From: Mesotaenium endlicherianum
Lineage: Eukaryota; Streptophyta; Zygnematophyceae; Zygnematales; Mesotaeniaceae
Assembly (NCBI GenBank): GCA_009602735.1
Contig: WELA01006901.1
Location: 71,002-135,001 of the forward strand
Reading direction: 5' to 3'
Length of the DNA: 64,000 nt
A program made the position numbers and the translations under genes. Positions within the stretch are counted from its first letter, which is position 1. Each line of letters opens with the position of its first letter. The notes under the pieces were generated by a model, which was given only the letters and a program-made list of their open reading frames with translations, did no database searches and had not been told where the DNA came from. Of the stretch, positions 1-13,100 are shown one piece after another.

Positions 1-503
1 ACTGCCTTGACGTACACCTAAGTACGATATGCTAGATGAATGGCCAGATGACATCCCTATAATGGATGGCGATTCGGGATGATGGGAGATGGCGGTGGAT
101 TTGGTTAACCGAGGTCCTACCAACATGGTTTACTCCCGGGTAGGCGGTGCCATTGCACTGACCGTTGAACAGTAAACTCATTCCATGTACATATGCTAGG
201 CATTACTCTCGAGTTCGGCATTCGGAACGAGGCCAACTCTCTTGTACAGCTTACCGAGAGAGATCTGAATCCAAGGCGAGAAGCCATTGATACGCACTGT
301 CTTCTAACCTTTCTTATGTATGAGTTTACTGATTTGCAAAATTTATGCTAGTTTTCTCTCATTTGACTGACGAGTATTATTCACTGCTAGTGTGTTATCC
401 TTTGCCGTTAAACCAATTAACGAAAAATACCATAAAGATTACTTGCTGATATAAAGATCTTCATCAATTATTAATCGCCTATTTGATAAGTCGATTCATT
501 TCA
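1..503 (+). repeat. LTR fragment (3' part), family L1
   Basis: This stretch is nearly identical to 49855-50307 and shares its last 170-210 bases with 12664-12834 (same strand) and 46449-46661 (opposite strand). The right boundary is the shared end ATTCATTTCA at 503, a typical CA terminus. The left part of the LTR lies outside the window. No retroviral coding sequence follows, so whether this is a solo LTR or a 3' LTR cannot be told. Confidence 0.8.
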
Positions 504-2196
504 CCTTGCCTTATTGGACAAGTTAGCATAAGCACACATATATTATCACACTCTTTAATATTCTATATTACACAATCCTCTAATCTCTCACGAAATTTCT
601 AAAAGTTTCACGATCATCTTAGCATTATACTTGATAATACATAGTTTGTGGAACTATTGTAATTGAGTGTCGTGATCTCGGGACTTCAATCGATAGTTTT
701 GTCATCGGACTTGTCTTAGTTTCTAAATTGCATCTGTAAAACTTAAAAACTCATGATTTTTTCAATACTTATTCAATTGACGTGAATAAAAACCATTTTT
801 TTTTTAAAATTGCACTCTATGCATACAATATGCTAGAAAAACACAAAGTACACTTTCACAACCTTATACAAGTTATGTGGCTGCCTATCCCTCAGGCCAA
901 GAATGACCAGCATAAGCTAGGAGAATGGGTTATTTTGTATGCTACCCATATACTCTAGTACCCTTTAGACATGTTATACAAGATACTAATTGAGACCTGA
1001 GTATGCCAGTATGGTCCCCTAATCCAAGAAATTTTAGCTCAAGGAAGACCTTTAGGCAGAGTACTTTCCTACACTACAACTTACCAATGGTACTTAGAGT
1101 GTTTTTAAGCTGTGGAATTGGTTCCCACCAGGTTCAGCACATATTCTCTCAAGAAGGAATCAGCATTCACAACCCTTTTTTTCTCATTCTATTATTACTG
1201 CGAATGCTTTTCAAGTTATATTCTATTATTTTTTAGTCCAATTATTGTAATGTATACTCCTATATATGAGTTGCGTTTGCACTTGTTGAATATGCCTATA
1301 ATTTGAAACATACATTATGTTGTATATATGTTCATGAATGGAAATTTTACGCACATTTAAACTAGCAATTTGATGAAATTGAAATTGGAAGCTGAAATGT
1401 GCATAAAACTTTCATTTGTCACATGAATCTGAAAACAAAACTAAGCTGTAGAATTTCGAAACTTTTGAGGTTCTGAGTTTCATTTTGAAGCTGTCTATAT
1501 AGCAAGTAGAGTAACATTAAAAATATTGTTTTGTCTTTGTAAACCAACTTTAGTACTCAGATTAGTTATTGCAGTGAAAATACATGGTGCTGCTAAAGCC
1601 CACCACCCACTCCTCAGCAGGATCAGTAGGCAGACATGTAGATAAAGCTAAGTTAAAGTAGACCTATTTCCAAGTATGCTACACAGCATCAGCTCGTAGA
1701 AAGTTGATCGTAGTATCCATTAGATAAATGATAAAGCATAAGCAGTTTGACCAAAGAGTACACAGAGAAATAACATGAGGATAACCTAGAAATAGGTCTA
1801 GAGGTCACAAGAATCCAATGTCCAAATCTTCCATGCGCGCTTTTTGTGCACTTCTAGAGTATGCCTAATTTTAAACCTGCATTATCTTTCATATATGTTC
1901 ATGAATGAAAACTTCATGCACAATACAATATGTAGTTTGGCCTTATTTGTAAATGCTGCACCAAAGTCCAAAAAACATCTTAGAGGTAGTGAAGAGTCGG
2001 GGTTCGAGGACGGACTTTGGGCCTATTTACAGTGGGCCTTTTTGGTGCCTTACTCTAGAAAGAAGCGTAAGTAACTTTATGGCTTGAAAAATGACTCAAT
2101 TAGGATTTTTTTAAGTGGTTTCTAGCGGATGGTATCGATATTAAAATGCTGATCAGTTTTGAACGAAATATGCAGCTTGTTCAAGAATCTTGAACT

Positions 2197-2226
2197 TTTC
2201 AATTCACCTCAAGAGGTGAATTGAAA
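2197..2226. repeat. Perfect 14-bp inverted repeat (hairpin)
   Basis: Arms 2197-2210 (TTTCAATTCACCTC) and 2213-2226 are perfect reverse complements with a 2-base loop. It could be a fold-back tip of a decayed element; no poly-T tract follows that would suggest a terminator. Confidence 0.6.
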
Positions 2227-2893
2227 GTATGTGGAAGCTATTAGACCTCGACCTACGACGAGTCCCTCTGTTGTTCGTGTCAAAATCGAACCCCCGCGAA
2301 ATCCGCTCACCTTTCGTGCAAGATCTTGGGAAGGGGAGTTGACAAATACTGTTTGGAAAATGTCCTCGAGATGCACTGAAAACCAAACACGTTTATCGAT
2401 AATGCCCTTCATACGAAAAACGTTATTTGAAATTTGTGATATATTCATGCATCTCATACTAATATAAGATAGAAAATGAGGCTGATTATTGAATAGAGAA
2501 AAGAATGAATAGTGCTTGCTAGATCTCCTCATCTATCTATTACTAAATTCTAACTAATCTGTTTTATCTATCTATTTATTTAATCTATATATTTATATTA
2601 TCTACCTATTTAGATCTCATGCTGCTTCTTAATGGCTGATCTTGCCTTCTATTCTGATTGCTCTTATTCACTTGTCTATAGGTTCTAACTCTCCTCTTTC
2701 TATGGGAGGGTGGGTTGGGATCTAACTAGCACTAGTTGCTTTTCGTGCAATGAAAAGTGAGGAATTCTGAAAGGTATGAGTAGTGCTCTGCTGAATCGAT
2801 TCTAGACTTCTCGAGAGGTTTGAGGCGGGTAGTTTTACATGAAATTGAATTCTAATAGTATTATATCGATGCATTTTCATACATCACAAATCT

Positions 2894-2925
2894 AGATTTG
2901 ACACATGTCTTCATGTGTCAAATCT
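2894..2925. repeat. Perfect 14-bp inverted repeat (hairpin)
   Basis: Arms 2894-2907 (AGATTTGACACATG) and 2912-2925 are perfect reverse complements around the loop TCTT. The surroundings are AT-rich and non-coding. Function unknown; the tip of a small transposable element is possible. Confidence 0.6.
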
Positions 2926-3523
2926 TTAATTTCGTTTAATACCGCAATCGCCGTCGTTGAATATTGGTGCTTGTGTCCACTGTAAACAGGCCCTGAGGAG
3001 GGTCGGAAGCAGTCGGGACTGGTCGGGACAGTCGGGCAGTCAGAGTCACTACGCATAAGGGCGCAGAAAGGGCGCATGAGCACGACTCAGCACGACTGGG
3101 CACGACTGGGCATGACCTGGTACCACTTGGTACGACACTTTGCGAGACCGTTAAACCGTTGACACGGTTGACGCTGACGGGTAAAATATGCCCGGAGGAA
3201 CTTATTGAACCCCGACCACTGAAGGTGGGGACAAGGCGAAGCCAACATCAGCGTACGTTTGTCCACAGCAGTTTCTGGTGGGTACAGATGATCACAAATA
3301 GCGGACTGAAAAAGAGACTCTTTGTTAGGAGATGCCACTTCACAGGTCTTTAAGCATCTTCATAACAGCCTCTCCATAGATCCTCGTATCTGCTCTCTAT
3401 TTGAATAACAAGCTGTGGTTTTGGAAAGCGTTCTTACAGGCGTACTCTGAATCGTGCCCAGAGGCAGCATTCGTCAGCAGGCGAGAATTTCAAGCTTGAC
3501 GGGGGAAACACTTAGCAGGAAAT

Positions 3524-4328
3524 ATGTCGAAGTCCACATCCCTGATACGCGCTCCAAATGCTCTTCTAAAATATGTTCCTCCGCAGTACAGGCCGCAGGA
3601 AACTGACCTTACTGCAGCAGTAGGCTGGGGAACAACGTTTGCAGTTGGCGCCTTGTTCTTGGTGCAGGTATTGTCTTTGTCAGCAAACATTCAGTGATAA
3701 ATATGTCCTTAGAGCTCCGCAATCACCAATAAAGTTAGAGACTTAACTTGCACACCTTCATTTTGCATGTTTTTGTCATGAGCTGTTGCTTAAACCTCTT
3801 GGGGCATTGTCTCAGTTGCATAAAAGATATGAAGGCGCCTGGGAGGTACCGATTTTCGAAACTGGGCCCTATGTCAAAAAATAATATTGGGTAGAGGAAC
3901 TTCAGAAGGTCTTTCTTTAGCTGCTAGTTAGCGCGATGAGCTGACTGCTGGTTTTGCTTGCAGATTGAGAATTGTTTGCTAACATTTTGAAGTCATTCGT
4001 GGCTCATAGTTGCCATAGAAGGGTTTGGTGTCTAGAGTCTGTATATGAAGTTTCTGAAGGAGGGGAGTTTAGGGGATACCACCAGGCCATATAAGTATAG
4101 CAACTGATCAGTGGACATGTGTCGCTTGGCCGTGCCTTCAAGCTTACTGCTGGTCACTTTGGACGACAATATTACTGGCTCTGCAAAGCAAAGGGTTGGT
4201 TATGGCTGTGTCAGTATGATTATGATGGTGTAGGCTTCTTGACAAATATGGAGATGCTCATTTGCTGTGTGCAGCCGTTTGGTTGGCTAAAGGAAACTGT
4301 ATTTTCTGCGAAAAAGGAGGAGAAATGA
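3524..4328 (+). CDS. Small mitochondrial-type protein, likely complex I subunit NDUFA3/B9-like
   Basis: Two exons, 3524-3667 and 4275-4328, encode 65 residues. The intron starts CAG|GTATTG and ends GTGTGCAG|CCG, phase 0. The protein begins MSKSTSLIRAPNALLKYVPP and has a PPQYRPQETDL segment. One membrane-spanning stretch follows (about residues 34-49, GWGTTFAVGALFLVQ). The tail is PFGWLKETVFSAKKEEK, then TGA. The order PPQYRP - WG...FLVQPF.WLK and the 65-residue length fit my memory of a small plant mitochondrial complex I subunit (the NDUFA3/B9-like protein of Arabidopsis). That identification is from family memory, not alignment. If right, it would be a single-pass accessory protein of the inner membrane. 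Exon joining is well supported because both halves give the expected motif across the splice. An upstream in-frame stop is present, so the ATG at 3524 is the natural start. Alternative: an unrelated short membrane protein. Confidence 0.6.
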
Positions 4329-5111
4329 GGTAGCTTGCACATGCACGAGCTTTTGCATAGTCCATGTGTCTTTCACTCCTGTACTCATTTCTGGAAGGTG
4401 GTCGAAGACAGAGGATCATCGATTTGCTTCATCAGGTCTACTGTAGCAGCTGTGTGTAGGATAGCTGAGCAAGAAACGCGGCAACCATGGTATGCTGTGG
4501 AAGGAGCCTTCCACACGCTGTTCCAGGCAAAGCAGGGCAGTTCAGTCTGCAGATGTGATGTTTGGCTGCAGTCATAGCTAGGAAGCTAGAAATAGTTCCT
4601 GACGCCCTCAAGTTAAGCTTCCCTTTTAGCTCATATCAATGTTTCCTGGGTGCCCTTCTTTTATTGTCAGACCTCCCTAAGTAGCATTTTAGGGTCTAAT
4701 ATGGTTCGCATGTGTCAGGGGCGTCATCTTTGTCTGTCTGGCGCCCATGCATCTTGTGGACTGTGCTCCTACTAAATATATACTATTATGCTCGTAGTTG
4801 CATTTCCTCTATCATGGAAGGAAGAGCTTGTTACTTAAATCCATTATGTGTGTCCGATGAAGCTTTGGATATGTAGTGGTATGTATGCCTTGTTATATGA
4901 GTTAGACAGGCTTATGATGCCGGTGCCCACTTTTCTCCATGTCACCCAGTGGCAGGAGCAGCAGGAGAGCAGTGTACCCAATGTGATACTTTCTAGGCCC
5001 ACCTGAAGCGTACAACGATGGGTGGAAGGCAATATAGCATTATTGATCACAACAGACGGGAGCGCAGTCACTCTTGAATATAGCATTGAACCATGTAAAT
5101 AATATCAAAGA
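4329..5111. other. Intergenic, nothing recognised
   Basis: Between the small mitochondrial-type gene and repeat family A. Short frames only, with no homology or conserved motif seen. Confidence 0.4.
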
Positions 5112-5706
5112 AACAAATTTGAAGGTTTGCGACACGAAATGTTGCAAACCAAGGTTTGACAAGTGGTCAAATTGGTCGATTTCACACGTGCCGTGTTTGA
5201 TTGACACACCTTAACCCCGTAAAGGCTCTTTCTTGCAAAGCAGCCTTCATTGCAGCAGGAAGTAACTGCTATACTTACCCACTCATCCACCCCTCTAATC
5301 CCACCCACTGGGAGGGGCACTCGAGTCAGGCCCAAGCATAAGTTTGTGCCAGCACCATGCACAATAGTGTCGTTGTGTGTTGTTTTGGTACTTTAAAGTC
5401 TGTTGGCAGTAACTGGCAGCGAAAATCCCAGGCCAATCCCAACACAGCTATAGCACCAGATTTTTTTTGCAAAAGCCACATGCTCGTACAATTGCACAAC
5501 GATTGGAGCAGTTGCCAATCAAGCGTTTCTTAGGAGATCGAATAAGAGTTAACATATTCCAATAGATACAAATGTAGGAAAATATAGAAAAGAATTGGAC
5601 AAGAACAGTTGGCGCGCATCGTAGCATGTTACTACTCCTACTATTCTTTCTACAATCACCTTCTTTCTATCAAAATCAGGCAATTTGAACACAAATTGTC
5701 AAATGT
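5112..5706 (+). repeat. Dispersed repeat family A, copy 1
   Basis: About 595 bases match 38968-39585 in reverse complement, with roughly collinear blocks along the whole length. Both ends carry hairpin-forming sequence: TTTGCGACACGAAATGTTGC near the left end and CAATTTGAACACAAATTG near the right end. No coding capacity. It ends just downstream of the aminopeptidase stop. A small non-autonomous element is plausible. Confidence 0.7.
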
Positions 5707-5733
5707 ATACTAAATAAGAGGGTAAAGATCGTG

Positions 5734-7097
5734 TTATAGCGTAAGAATCTCTACGCCTGTCTTTGTTATGAGCAATGTGTGTTCAAACTGTGCCGACAAC
5801 CCACCATCAGCTGTGACGGCTGTCCAATTGTCATCCCACATTTCATCCTTTATGCTTCCCTCTGTAAGCATTGGTTCTGCAAGATACAAGAAGCAGAGTC
5901 AAAAACTTAGGTGCTTCATCTCATGGCCCCACGATTTCAGATGTTCAATTTTAAAAGAGCAAGCAAGTACTACATCTGCTGTAACTAGGGCAAGGCAATG
6001 CAATGCATAGGTTCAAGTATGGCTTTCTAAAACAAACTGCATGCGCAACGTTGCGCTTTACAGCTTGCACGAAACCAAACGAAGCATGATTCACTCACTC
6101 GCTGTACACAGCCGCAAGTCTTCATCAGAGCTTGAGTGCTATAAAGCTCAACCCATCTAAGCAGCGCGTCCATCACTCCTCTGTCTCAGTAGAAGCAGGA
6201 TCACATGTTGAGCACAAGCAGGAAGGCACGCCACCAGCAACAACACAAGCTCCTGAGGGAGGCTCAACGTACCTATGGTGAAAGTTTGCCCCACGACCAT
6301 TTGGCCAGGATGGTGATTTTCTGTGGATCACAAGCAGGCTCCATCGGGAGTCAGCAAGTAAGCAAATCCACGTCTGACACTCACAAGCATTTGACAACTG
6401 GCGGGCCTTGCTTGCTGACAGGGCATGACAGACAGGCAGACTCCAATCATGCACCACGCGAGAGACCACACCAGCCATCACCAGTGTGGAGGCGGCATGG
6501 GGTGCAAGTCACAGCACGCGACACCTCACAAGGATAGCATCCAAATTTCTGTGCATAGGAAGAACCCCATAGCGAAGCTTGTACACACAAGATATGCATG
6601 TTTCTGGGACATGAAGATGGAGCTGCACACCCACATGCACACACACACTGAGAGTTAGAAGGGGAGGGAGGGAGGGAGGGAGGACGAGACACTCACTGTA
6701 GTGGTGAATGGTGGGCCCCGAGTGGAATTGCTGCCCCACGCCATGGCCCACAAAGTGCCTCACCACGCCAAACTTGTGCTTATCTGCATGCTCCCTGCAC
6801 CCGCCAGCAAAGTTCTCCCCACCCACCCCATCTGAGGTGCCGGGCAAGGGGCACAGACATGCATCCACAGGGCTTCTCTCCAGCAGGAGCAGGCGACATT
6901 GGTGGAAAACTGCTGCCACAGTGCCGTGACAGAAAAGATCTCCAGAGCAGGGGGGGGGGGNNNNNNNNNNNNNNNNNNNNNNNNNNNNNNNNNNNNNNNN
7001 NNNNNNNNNNNNNNNNNNNNNNNNNNNNNNNNNNNNNNNNNNNNNNNNNNNNNNNNNNNNNNNNNNNNNNNNNNNNNNNNNNNNNNNNNNNNNNNNN

Positions 7098-7143
<46 letters not shown>

Positions 7144-10100
7144 CCACCAGCAGCATGGGAGCCAGCGACTGTGAGGGAGAGGAGATGTCTGCCGACCATA
7201 GCGGCAGGGCAAGTGTCTGCTGACCATGGACATTGGAGATGAGAGCGAGGAGGCCTAGGACACGTTGAAGATGCAGGAGGAGCATCCGGCCGTCAGCACA
7301 GCAAGGGAACGAAGGGGCAGGCCAGCTGGCACGGCTGCAAGGGGTGGTGGGTCCCCTGCGTGTCCAGCCACTCAACCACCTGGCGTCTTTCCGCCAAAGA
7401 CTCGGCCAGGTAAGACCACACACGCACAGCATGCTGGTGCGGCCTAGCCCAGCGCCAGAGCACCGTGTGGCAGCAGGGCAGCGCACGTGAGCACGACCCA
7501 CCACTCAAGGGGCAGAAATAGCAACAGGGACAGGAGGGAGAAGGGGAGAGGGGATGGAGGGGGGGAGAGAAAAAGGAGGGAGGGGGGGGGGAGGGAAGGG
7601 GAGCGGGAGGAGGAATGCTAGGGAGGCAGGCCGGCGGCATATGTACTGTATGGTCTTGCCAATCTTCTTGTACTCGACACCTGGCGCGCACACAGCAATG
7701 GCCTTGTCGAGCACCTCCTTGGTCACCTGGCAAAGAGCCGCCCGCACAACAACCAATCATAGATAAGGGCGGCACACGATGAGATCTGCCGCCCACGTGC
7801 CCACTCACGGCTGCGAGCCGCGCATGTGCTGCTTCCTCGCCTTGTGTATGGACGCCCGGCCCCACTCCCGTACCCCCCCACCAGCCCACCCGCACTTGCC
7901 TTCCACTCCTACCAACGCCTCTGCGAGATTCTGAAGTTAGGGCGGCTCCGCCTTGCTGGCACCATCTAACTAGATTCCAACACCCACACATTTACCCCCC
8001 CCAATGGGGCCCAGGGAGAGGCGTGCCACCATCATATGGTGCCGCCGCTGGCTCTGTCTCACCAGCAAAGAGCTTCGCTAAGCGCTGACGTGCCGCAACG
8101 GGCGTCAGCCACCCAACAACAACACAAGCAGCAGCAGCAGCAGCAAGTGGAGGACAAGGCCCACGCAACCCAGCCCCCCGTAGCCCAGGCTGAGCCCTAA
8201 GCCCTGACGCATGCGCTCCACCTCCAAAGACTCCTGCAACACACGTGCCTGCTCCCGGCAGAGCTAGGGCCGGGGGGGCCAGCTGCAAGTGTGGCCCCTG
8301 GTCTCTGCTTACTCATCTTAGTAGTGGGAGGGACGAGAGTGTCAGGTGCTTCTTCTGTGTCAGCTTCCACAGCTGGGGCAAGCGGACTGAAAAGGAGGGG
8401 AGGAGGAGGAGGAGGAGTAAGAGCAGCTGGCAGACAATAGGCTGAAGAGGCGGCCCCAGCCAGAGAGAGGACTGGATGCTCGCTCGCTCGCTTGCTCCCT
8501 GGGGCTGATTGCTGTGCCCATTGGTGTGCTCACACAGCCTTGCTGCTGGCGACAGACAACGCAGTAGGGCAGCACAGAAGAAACTAGGGAGAGGGAAGGA
8601 GGGGCACGCCAAGCTAGCCAGATCAAACACCACGCGGGACGACAATGTAAGAAACGTATTCCACTGCCACCACCCAAAGGCACTAGCACATGCCCTGGCA
8701 CTGCCACCTGTCCGCCCGGCGGTGGCGATGCGNGTCTTGCCAATCTTCTTGTACTCGACACCTGGCGCGCACACAGCAATGGCCTTGTCGAGCACCTCCT
8801 TGGTCACCTGGCAAAGAGCCGCCCGCACAACAACCAATCATAGATAAGGGCGGCACACGATGAGATCTGCCGCCCACGTGCCCACTCACGGCTGCGAGCC
8901 GCGCATGTGCTGCTTCCTCGCCTTGTGTATGGACGCCCGGCCCCACTCCCGTACCCCCCCACCAGCCCACCCGCACTTGCCTTCCACTCCTACCAACGCC
9001 TCTGCGAGATTCTGAAGTTAGGGCGGCTCCGCCTTGCTGGCACCATCTAACTAGATTCCAACACCCACACATTTACCCCCCCCAATGGGGCCCAGGGAGA
9101 GGCGTGCCACCATCATATGGTGCCGCCGCTGGCTCTGTCTCACCAGCAAAGAGCTTCGCTAAGCGCTGACGTGCCGCAACGGGCGTCAGCCACCCAACAA
9201 CAACACAAGCAGCAGCAGCAGCAGCAAGTGGAGGACAAGGCCCACGCAACCCAGCCCCCCGTAGCCCAGGCTGAGCCCTAAGCCCTGACGCATGCGCTCC
9301 ACCTCCAAAGACTCCTGCAACACACGTGCCTGCTCCCGGCAGAGCTAGGGCCGGGGGGGCCAGCTGCAAGTGTGGCCCCTGGTCTCTGCTTACTCATCTT
9401 AGTAGTGGGAGGGACGAGAGTGTCAGGTGCTTCTTCTGTGTCAGCTTCCACAGCTGGGGCAAGCGGACTGAAAAGGAGGGGAGGAGGAGGAGGAGGAGTA
9501 AGAGCAGCTGGCAGACAATAGGCTGAAGAGGCGGCCCCAGCCAGAGAGAGGACTGGATGCTCGCTCGCTCGCTTGCTCCCTGGGGCTGATTGCTGTGCCC
9601 ATTGGTGTGCTCACACAGCCTTGCTGCTGGCGACAGACAACGCAGTAGGGCAGCACAGAAGAAACTAGGGAGAGGGAAGGAGGGGCACGCCAAGCTAGCC
9701 AGATCAAACACCACGCGGGACGACAATGTAAGAAACGTATTCCACTGCCACCACCCAAAGGCACTAGCACATGCCCTGGCACTGCCACCTGTCCGCCCGG
9801 CGGTGGCGATGCGACGGCGGCAGCACGCAGGGGGCGGCGCAACACTGCCGAGGAGGGCAGAGCAGGGGGGGGCAGCTGGTCAACACCAAAAGCAGTTGGG
9901 GGAGAACTGGCTACCGCACAACCGCGACTGCTGCCACAGCTGCTGCTGCTGCCGCTGCCGCCAATCACCCTCATTCTCATCCTCACTACCACCACCACCG
10001 CCACCCTCCTTGCCGTCATTCCCCATCATCATTTTCTATCAATGGCAGTCGTTGAGGTCCTAGGGGACATTCTCACCACCCACAAGCGCTCCCCCCCCCC

Positions 10101-13100
10101 CCGTCCCACTTCCTCCTCCGCCGGGCGCCACCCCGGGCCCCTTCTTGCCCTGCACGCGGGGGAAGTCTAGTCTCCAGAGATGAGGTGGAGATGGCGGCAC
10201 CACATGCGCCAGCCACCCAGTTGCACACGCGCGTGTGCACTTGCACGCACGCTTCTGCGCGTGCGGGTGTGCGTGCCTATATCCGAGCCTATGCCCGTAC
10301 GTAGAGTTGCTGCGCAGGGTGCGACCCGCGGAGAAGGAGAGGGCCGGACCCAGGCCCACCCCAGCAGGCAGGCAGGCAGCCACTGACCTGCACAAGAGTC
10401 CTGGCCTGCTGGCTGACGTTGCCGCAGAAGAATGTCGCTGACGTGTCGCCGTGGTAGCCCTGCGCGCCCCCCCACGTGCAGCGGTGCACATCAGTGAGAA
10501 GCGGGGGGCTGGGGAAAGAACTCAAAGGCCAGGCAGCAGGTGTGGCGAATGGCAGGCGGGCGGCAAGAGGCGGGCAGCAGGGCAAGAGAAGGGGGGTGAG
10601 GAAAGGGGCATTGCTATAACACCAAGCAGTTGCCACATGTTGAAGTGCGACGCGGACGGAGCCACTGCTGCAACGGTGGGGGGGGGTACTTGTTCCTTAC
10701 ATTGAGGTAGACGGTGACGTCGATGTTGATGATGTCACCATCCTGCCGTCCGTGCGTCACGTGCCATTGTCCCACCGGGCCCCCCCATGCGCCCCTCGTG
10801 GTGACGTCAGTGGTACGCCCCACATCCCAACTCAAGACTGCTGTCGCTCAGTGAGTGTTAGAGAGCTATGAACGCACACACCCACTCCTGCTCTCTCTGT
10901 CTCTCTCGATTTCGGTTGTGTGTACGCATGTACACATGTACGTGTGCCTATATGAAGTAAGAACCAAAGGGGAGGGTGGGGACAGCAGGGGGCAGGATTT
11001 GGGGACGCACGCGCACATGCACTCTCTGTCCCTCTCTCCCCGTGAGGACGGCTGCATGTAGAAGTAACAAGAGGGGGAGACCCGCCAGCAACACAAGTCG
11101 GGGCGCACACCCGCACGCACTCCCTCTCCCTCTCTCCCTCTGTCTCTGTCTCTTCGTGTCGGCGCATGCATGCATCTGTGCGTGTGAAGCCGGGGGACCT
11201 GCAGGGGGCGGGAGTCGGGGATGCCGTGGCAGATGCACTCGTTGATGGACGTGCACACGCTCTTGGGGAAGCGGCCATAGTTGAGCGGCGACGGGTACGC
11301 GCCTGCCTCCACGATCATCTTGTGCACCGCCTTGTCGATCTCGTCCGTCGTCACGCCCGGCTGTCAACCGGGGGGGGACACACACATGCGTGCACGTGCC
11401 CACACACACGGACGCACCGGCACGCAGACGAGTCCACACAAAGAGACAGTGAACCCCACACATACACACACACGCGCACACACACACACACGCACGCACA
11501 CACACGCGCGCGCGCGCGCGCGTCAGTCTGCAGCCCGCAATATCTTGCCGGCGTCATCATATGGGGCTCCAAGACCAGCCGGCAATTAATTGGCTGAGCC
11601 AGCCGCAGGCAGGCAGGCTTGCGCTGTCAGCGGGCGCATAGTCTCCACACCACTCCCGCTCTTCCTGACGGCCACATGCATTCCGCGCCAACAAGCCCAC
11701 ACGCCGTCGACTGGGCGGAGCGGCAGCACAGCTGACAGCCGACCTACCAGTAGACACGTGTGACATGGACTCGGAAAGTGACGGATACACGATGACAACG
11801 TGCACTTGGTGGTCACGCTCATGCAGCAAAGAATTCGAGGAAGAGGAGGAGGAGGAGCAGCAGCCCGTGCCCCCCCCCCCTCCATGGTGGCAGGAAGCTG
11901 CCGGCAGGCGAACAGCTCAGCAGCTCCCGTTGGACGTGCTTGCTCCGCAACGGGGGGAAACGCTCGGGGAGGAAACCTCACAGACGAGGGGACGTGGACA
12001 GCTCCTCCTGTTCCATCTTTCACAAAGATACAGGCGTAAGAGGATGAAAACATAAGCCCCCCCCCCCCCCCCCCCCCCGGGGGGGGGGCGGCGCACATGC
12101 AGCACTGACGCATCAATGCAGGAAGAGGTCCAAGAGGAGGAGACAACGAGGAGGACGGGTGGGAAGAGGATGACGATGCGAAGGACGGAGGGAGGGGGAG
12201 GACGGACGCACACACACACACACCTTGACGAGGGTGCCGGCATAGTCCCTGACGCGGGCCGCCAGCTGTCCTGCGGCGCGCATGCGCTCGATGCCCTGCT
12301 CGTCGTGCACCTGGTTCTCGTCCGACCACGCGGGGTGCTTGCCGGAGTCAGCGTACGGCGGCCGCAGGATGTGCGGTGGCACCTCCAGCTTGGGCGACAC
12401 GCGCCCGCGCTTCAGCGGCTGCCTCTTCTTCCCCGCCGCCACCTCGTCCACCACCTTTCTGCCGCCCAGGTTGGCAAAGCCCCCCCCTCCCGCCCCCCCC
12501 AACTCCGCCGCAAAGTGAGACACACGCACACACACGCACACGTGCACGCACACAAATGCACATGCACATGCACGCATACACATGCCCACATGCACACGAG
12601 CACGCACACACAAAGAGGCTCACAAATCGACGACTCGTTCCATCGCAAAAGGTGGTGGGCGTGCTCTGCACAATTGATGCTAGTTTACTTGCATTTGACT
12701 TGCGAGTATTGTCCACTGCTAGTGTGTTGTCTATTGCTGTTTAATCAATGAACAAAAAATACCATAAAGATTACTTGCTGATATAAGGATCTTCATTAAT
12801 TGTTAATCGTCTATTGGTAAGTCGATTCATTTCACACAGGAAGAGCAAGTCAAGCATGCTAACAAGCACGTGCCCCTCACAAGGTCCAGGCCCCAGGGCT
12901 CCATTTGGGCAGTGTGGGATTGCCCACGTGGCAGGCTCAGCCAGCTCAGCACAAAGCTCAACCCAGCATGGAGGCGTAGCTCTGCTTTCGATTATTGCTC
13001 CCAATACCAGTCATTTATCAGCTGGCGCTCTCTCTACTGACAACACAGTCTGCCATCAGGCACTCACCACACTCTGACTATTGGCATGGTCAGGAGTAGA

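Larger units (their letters stand above)
504..3523. other. AT-rich intergenic region, no gene recognised
   Basis: Only short open frames occur and none resembles a protein I know. The stretch carries two near-perfect hairpins (2197-2226 and 2894-2925). It precedes the small gene at 3524. It looks like decayed repeat sequence. Confidence 0.5.

Noticed and set aside
6509-7504. Long minus-strand open frame across the first gap (331 codons)
   Set aside because: It is carried by unknown bases and a (GA)n repeat. Only its part at 6697-6794 is coding, as an aminopeptidase exon.
7992-8288. 98-codon frame repeated identically at 9073-9369
   Set aside because: It lies in an aminopeptidase intron and repeats only because of the 1,080-bp duplication. 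It has no family signature.
8734-8807. Second aminopeptidase catalytic exon as a mutually exclusive exon
   Set aside because: It is identical to the other copy, has no donor site and borders an N; alternative exons normally diverge and keep splice sites.
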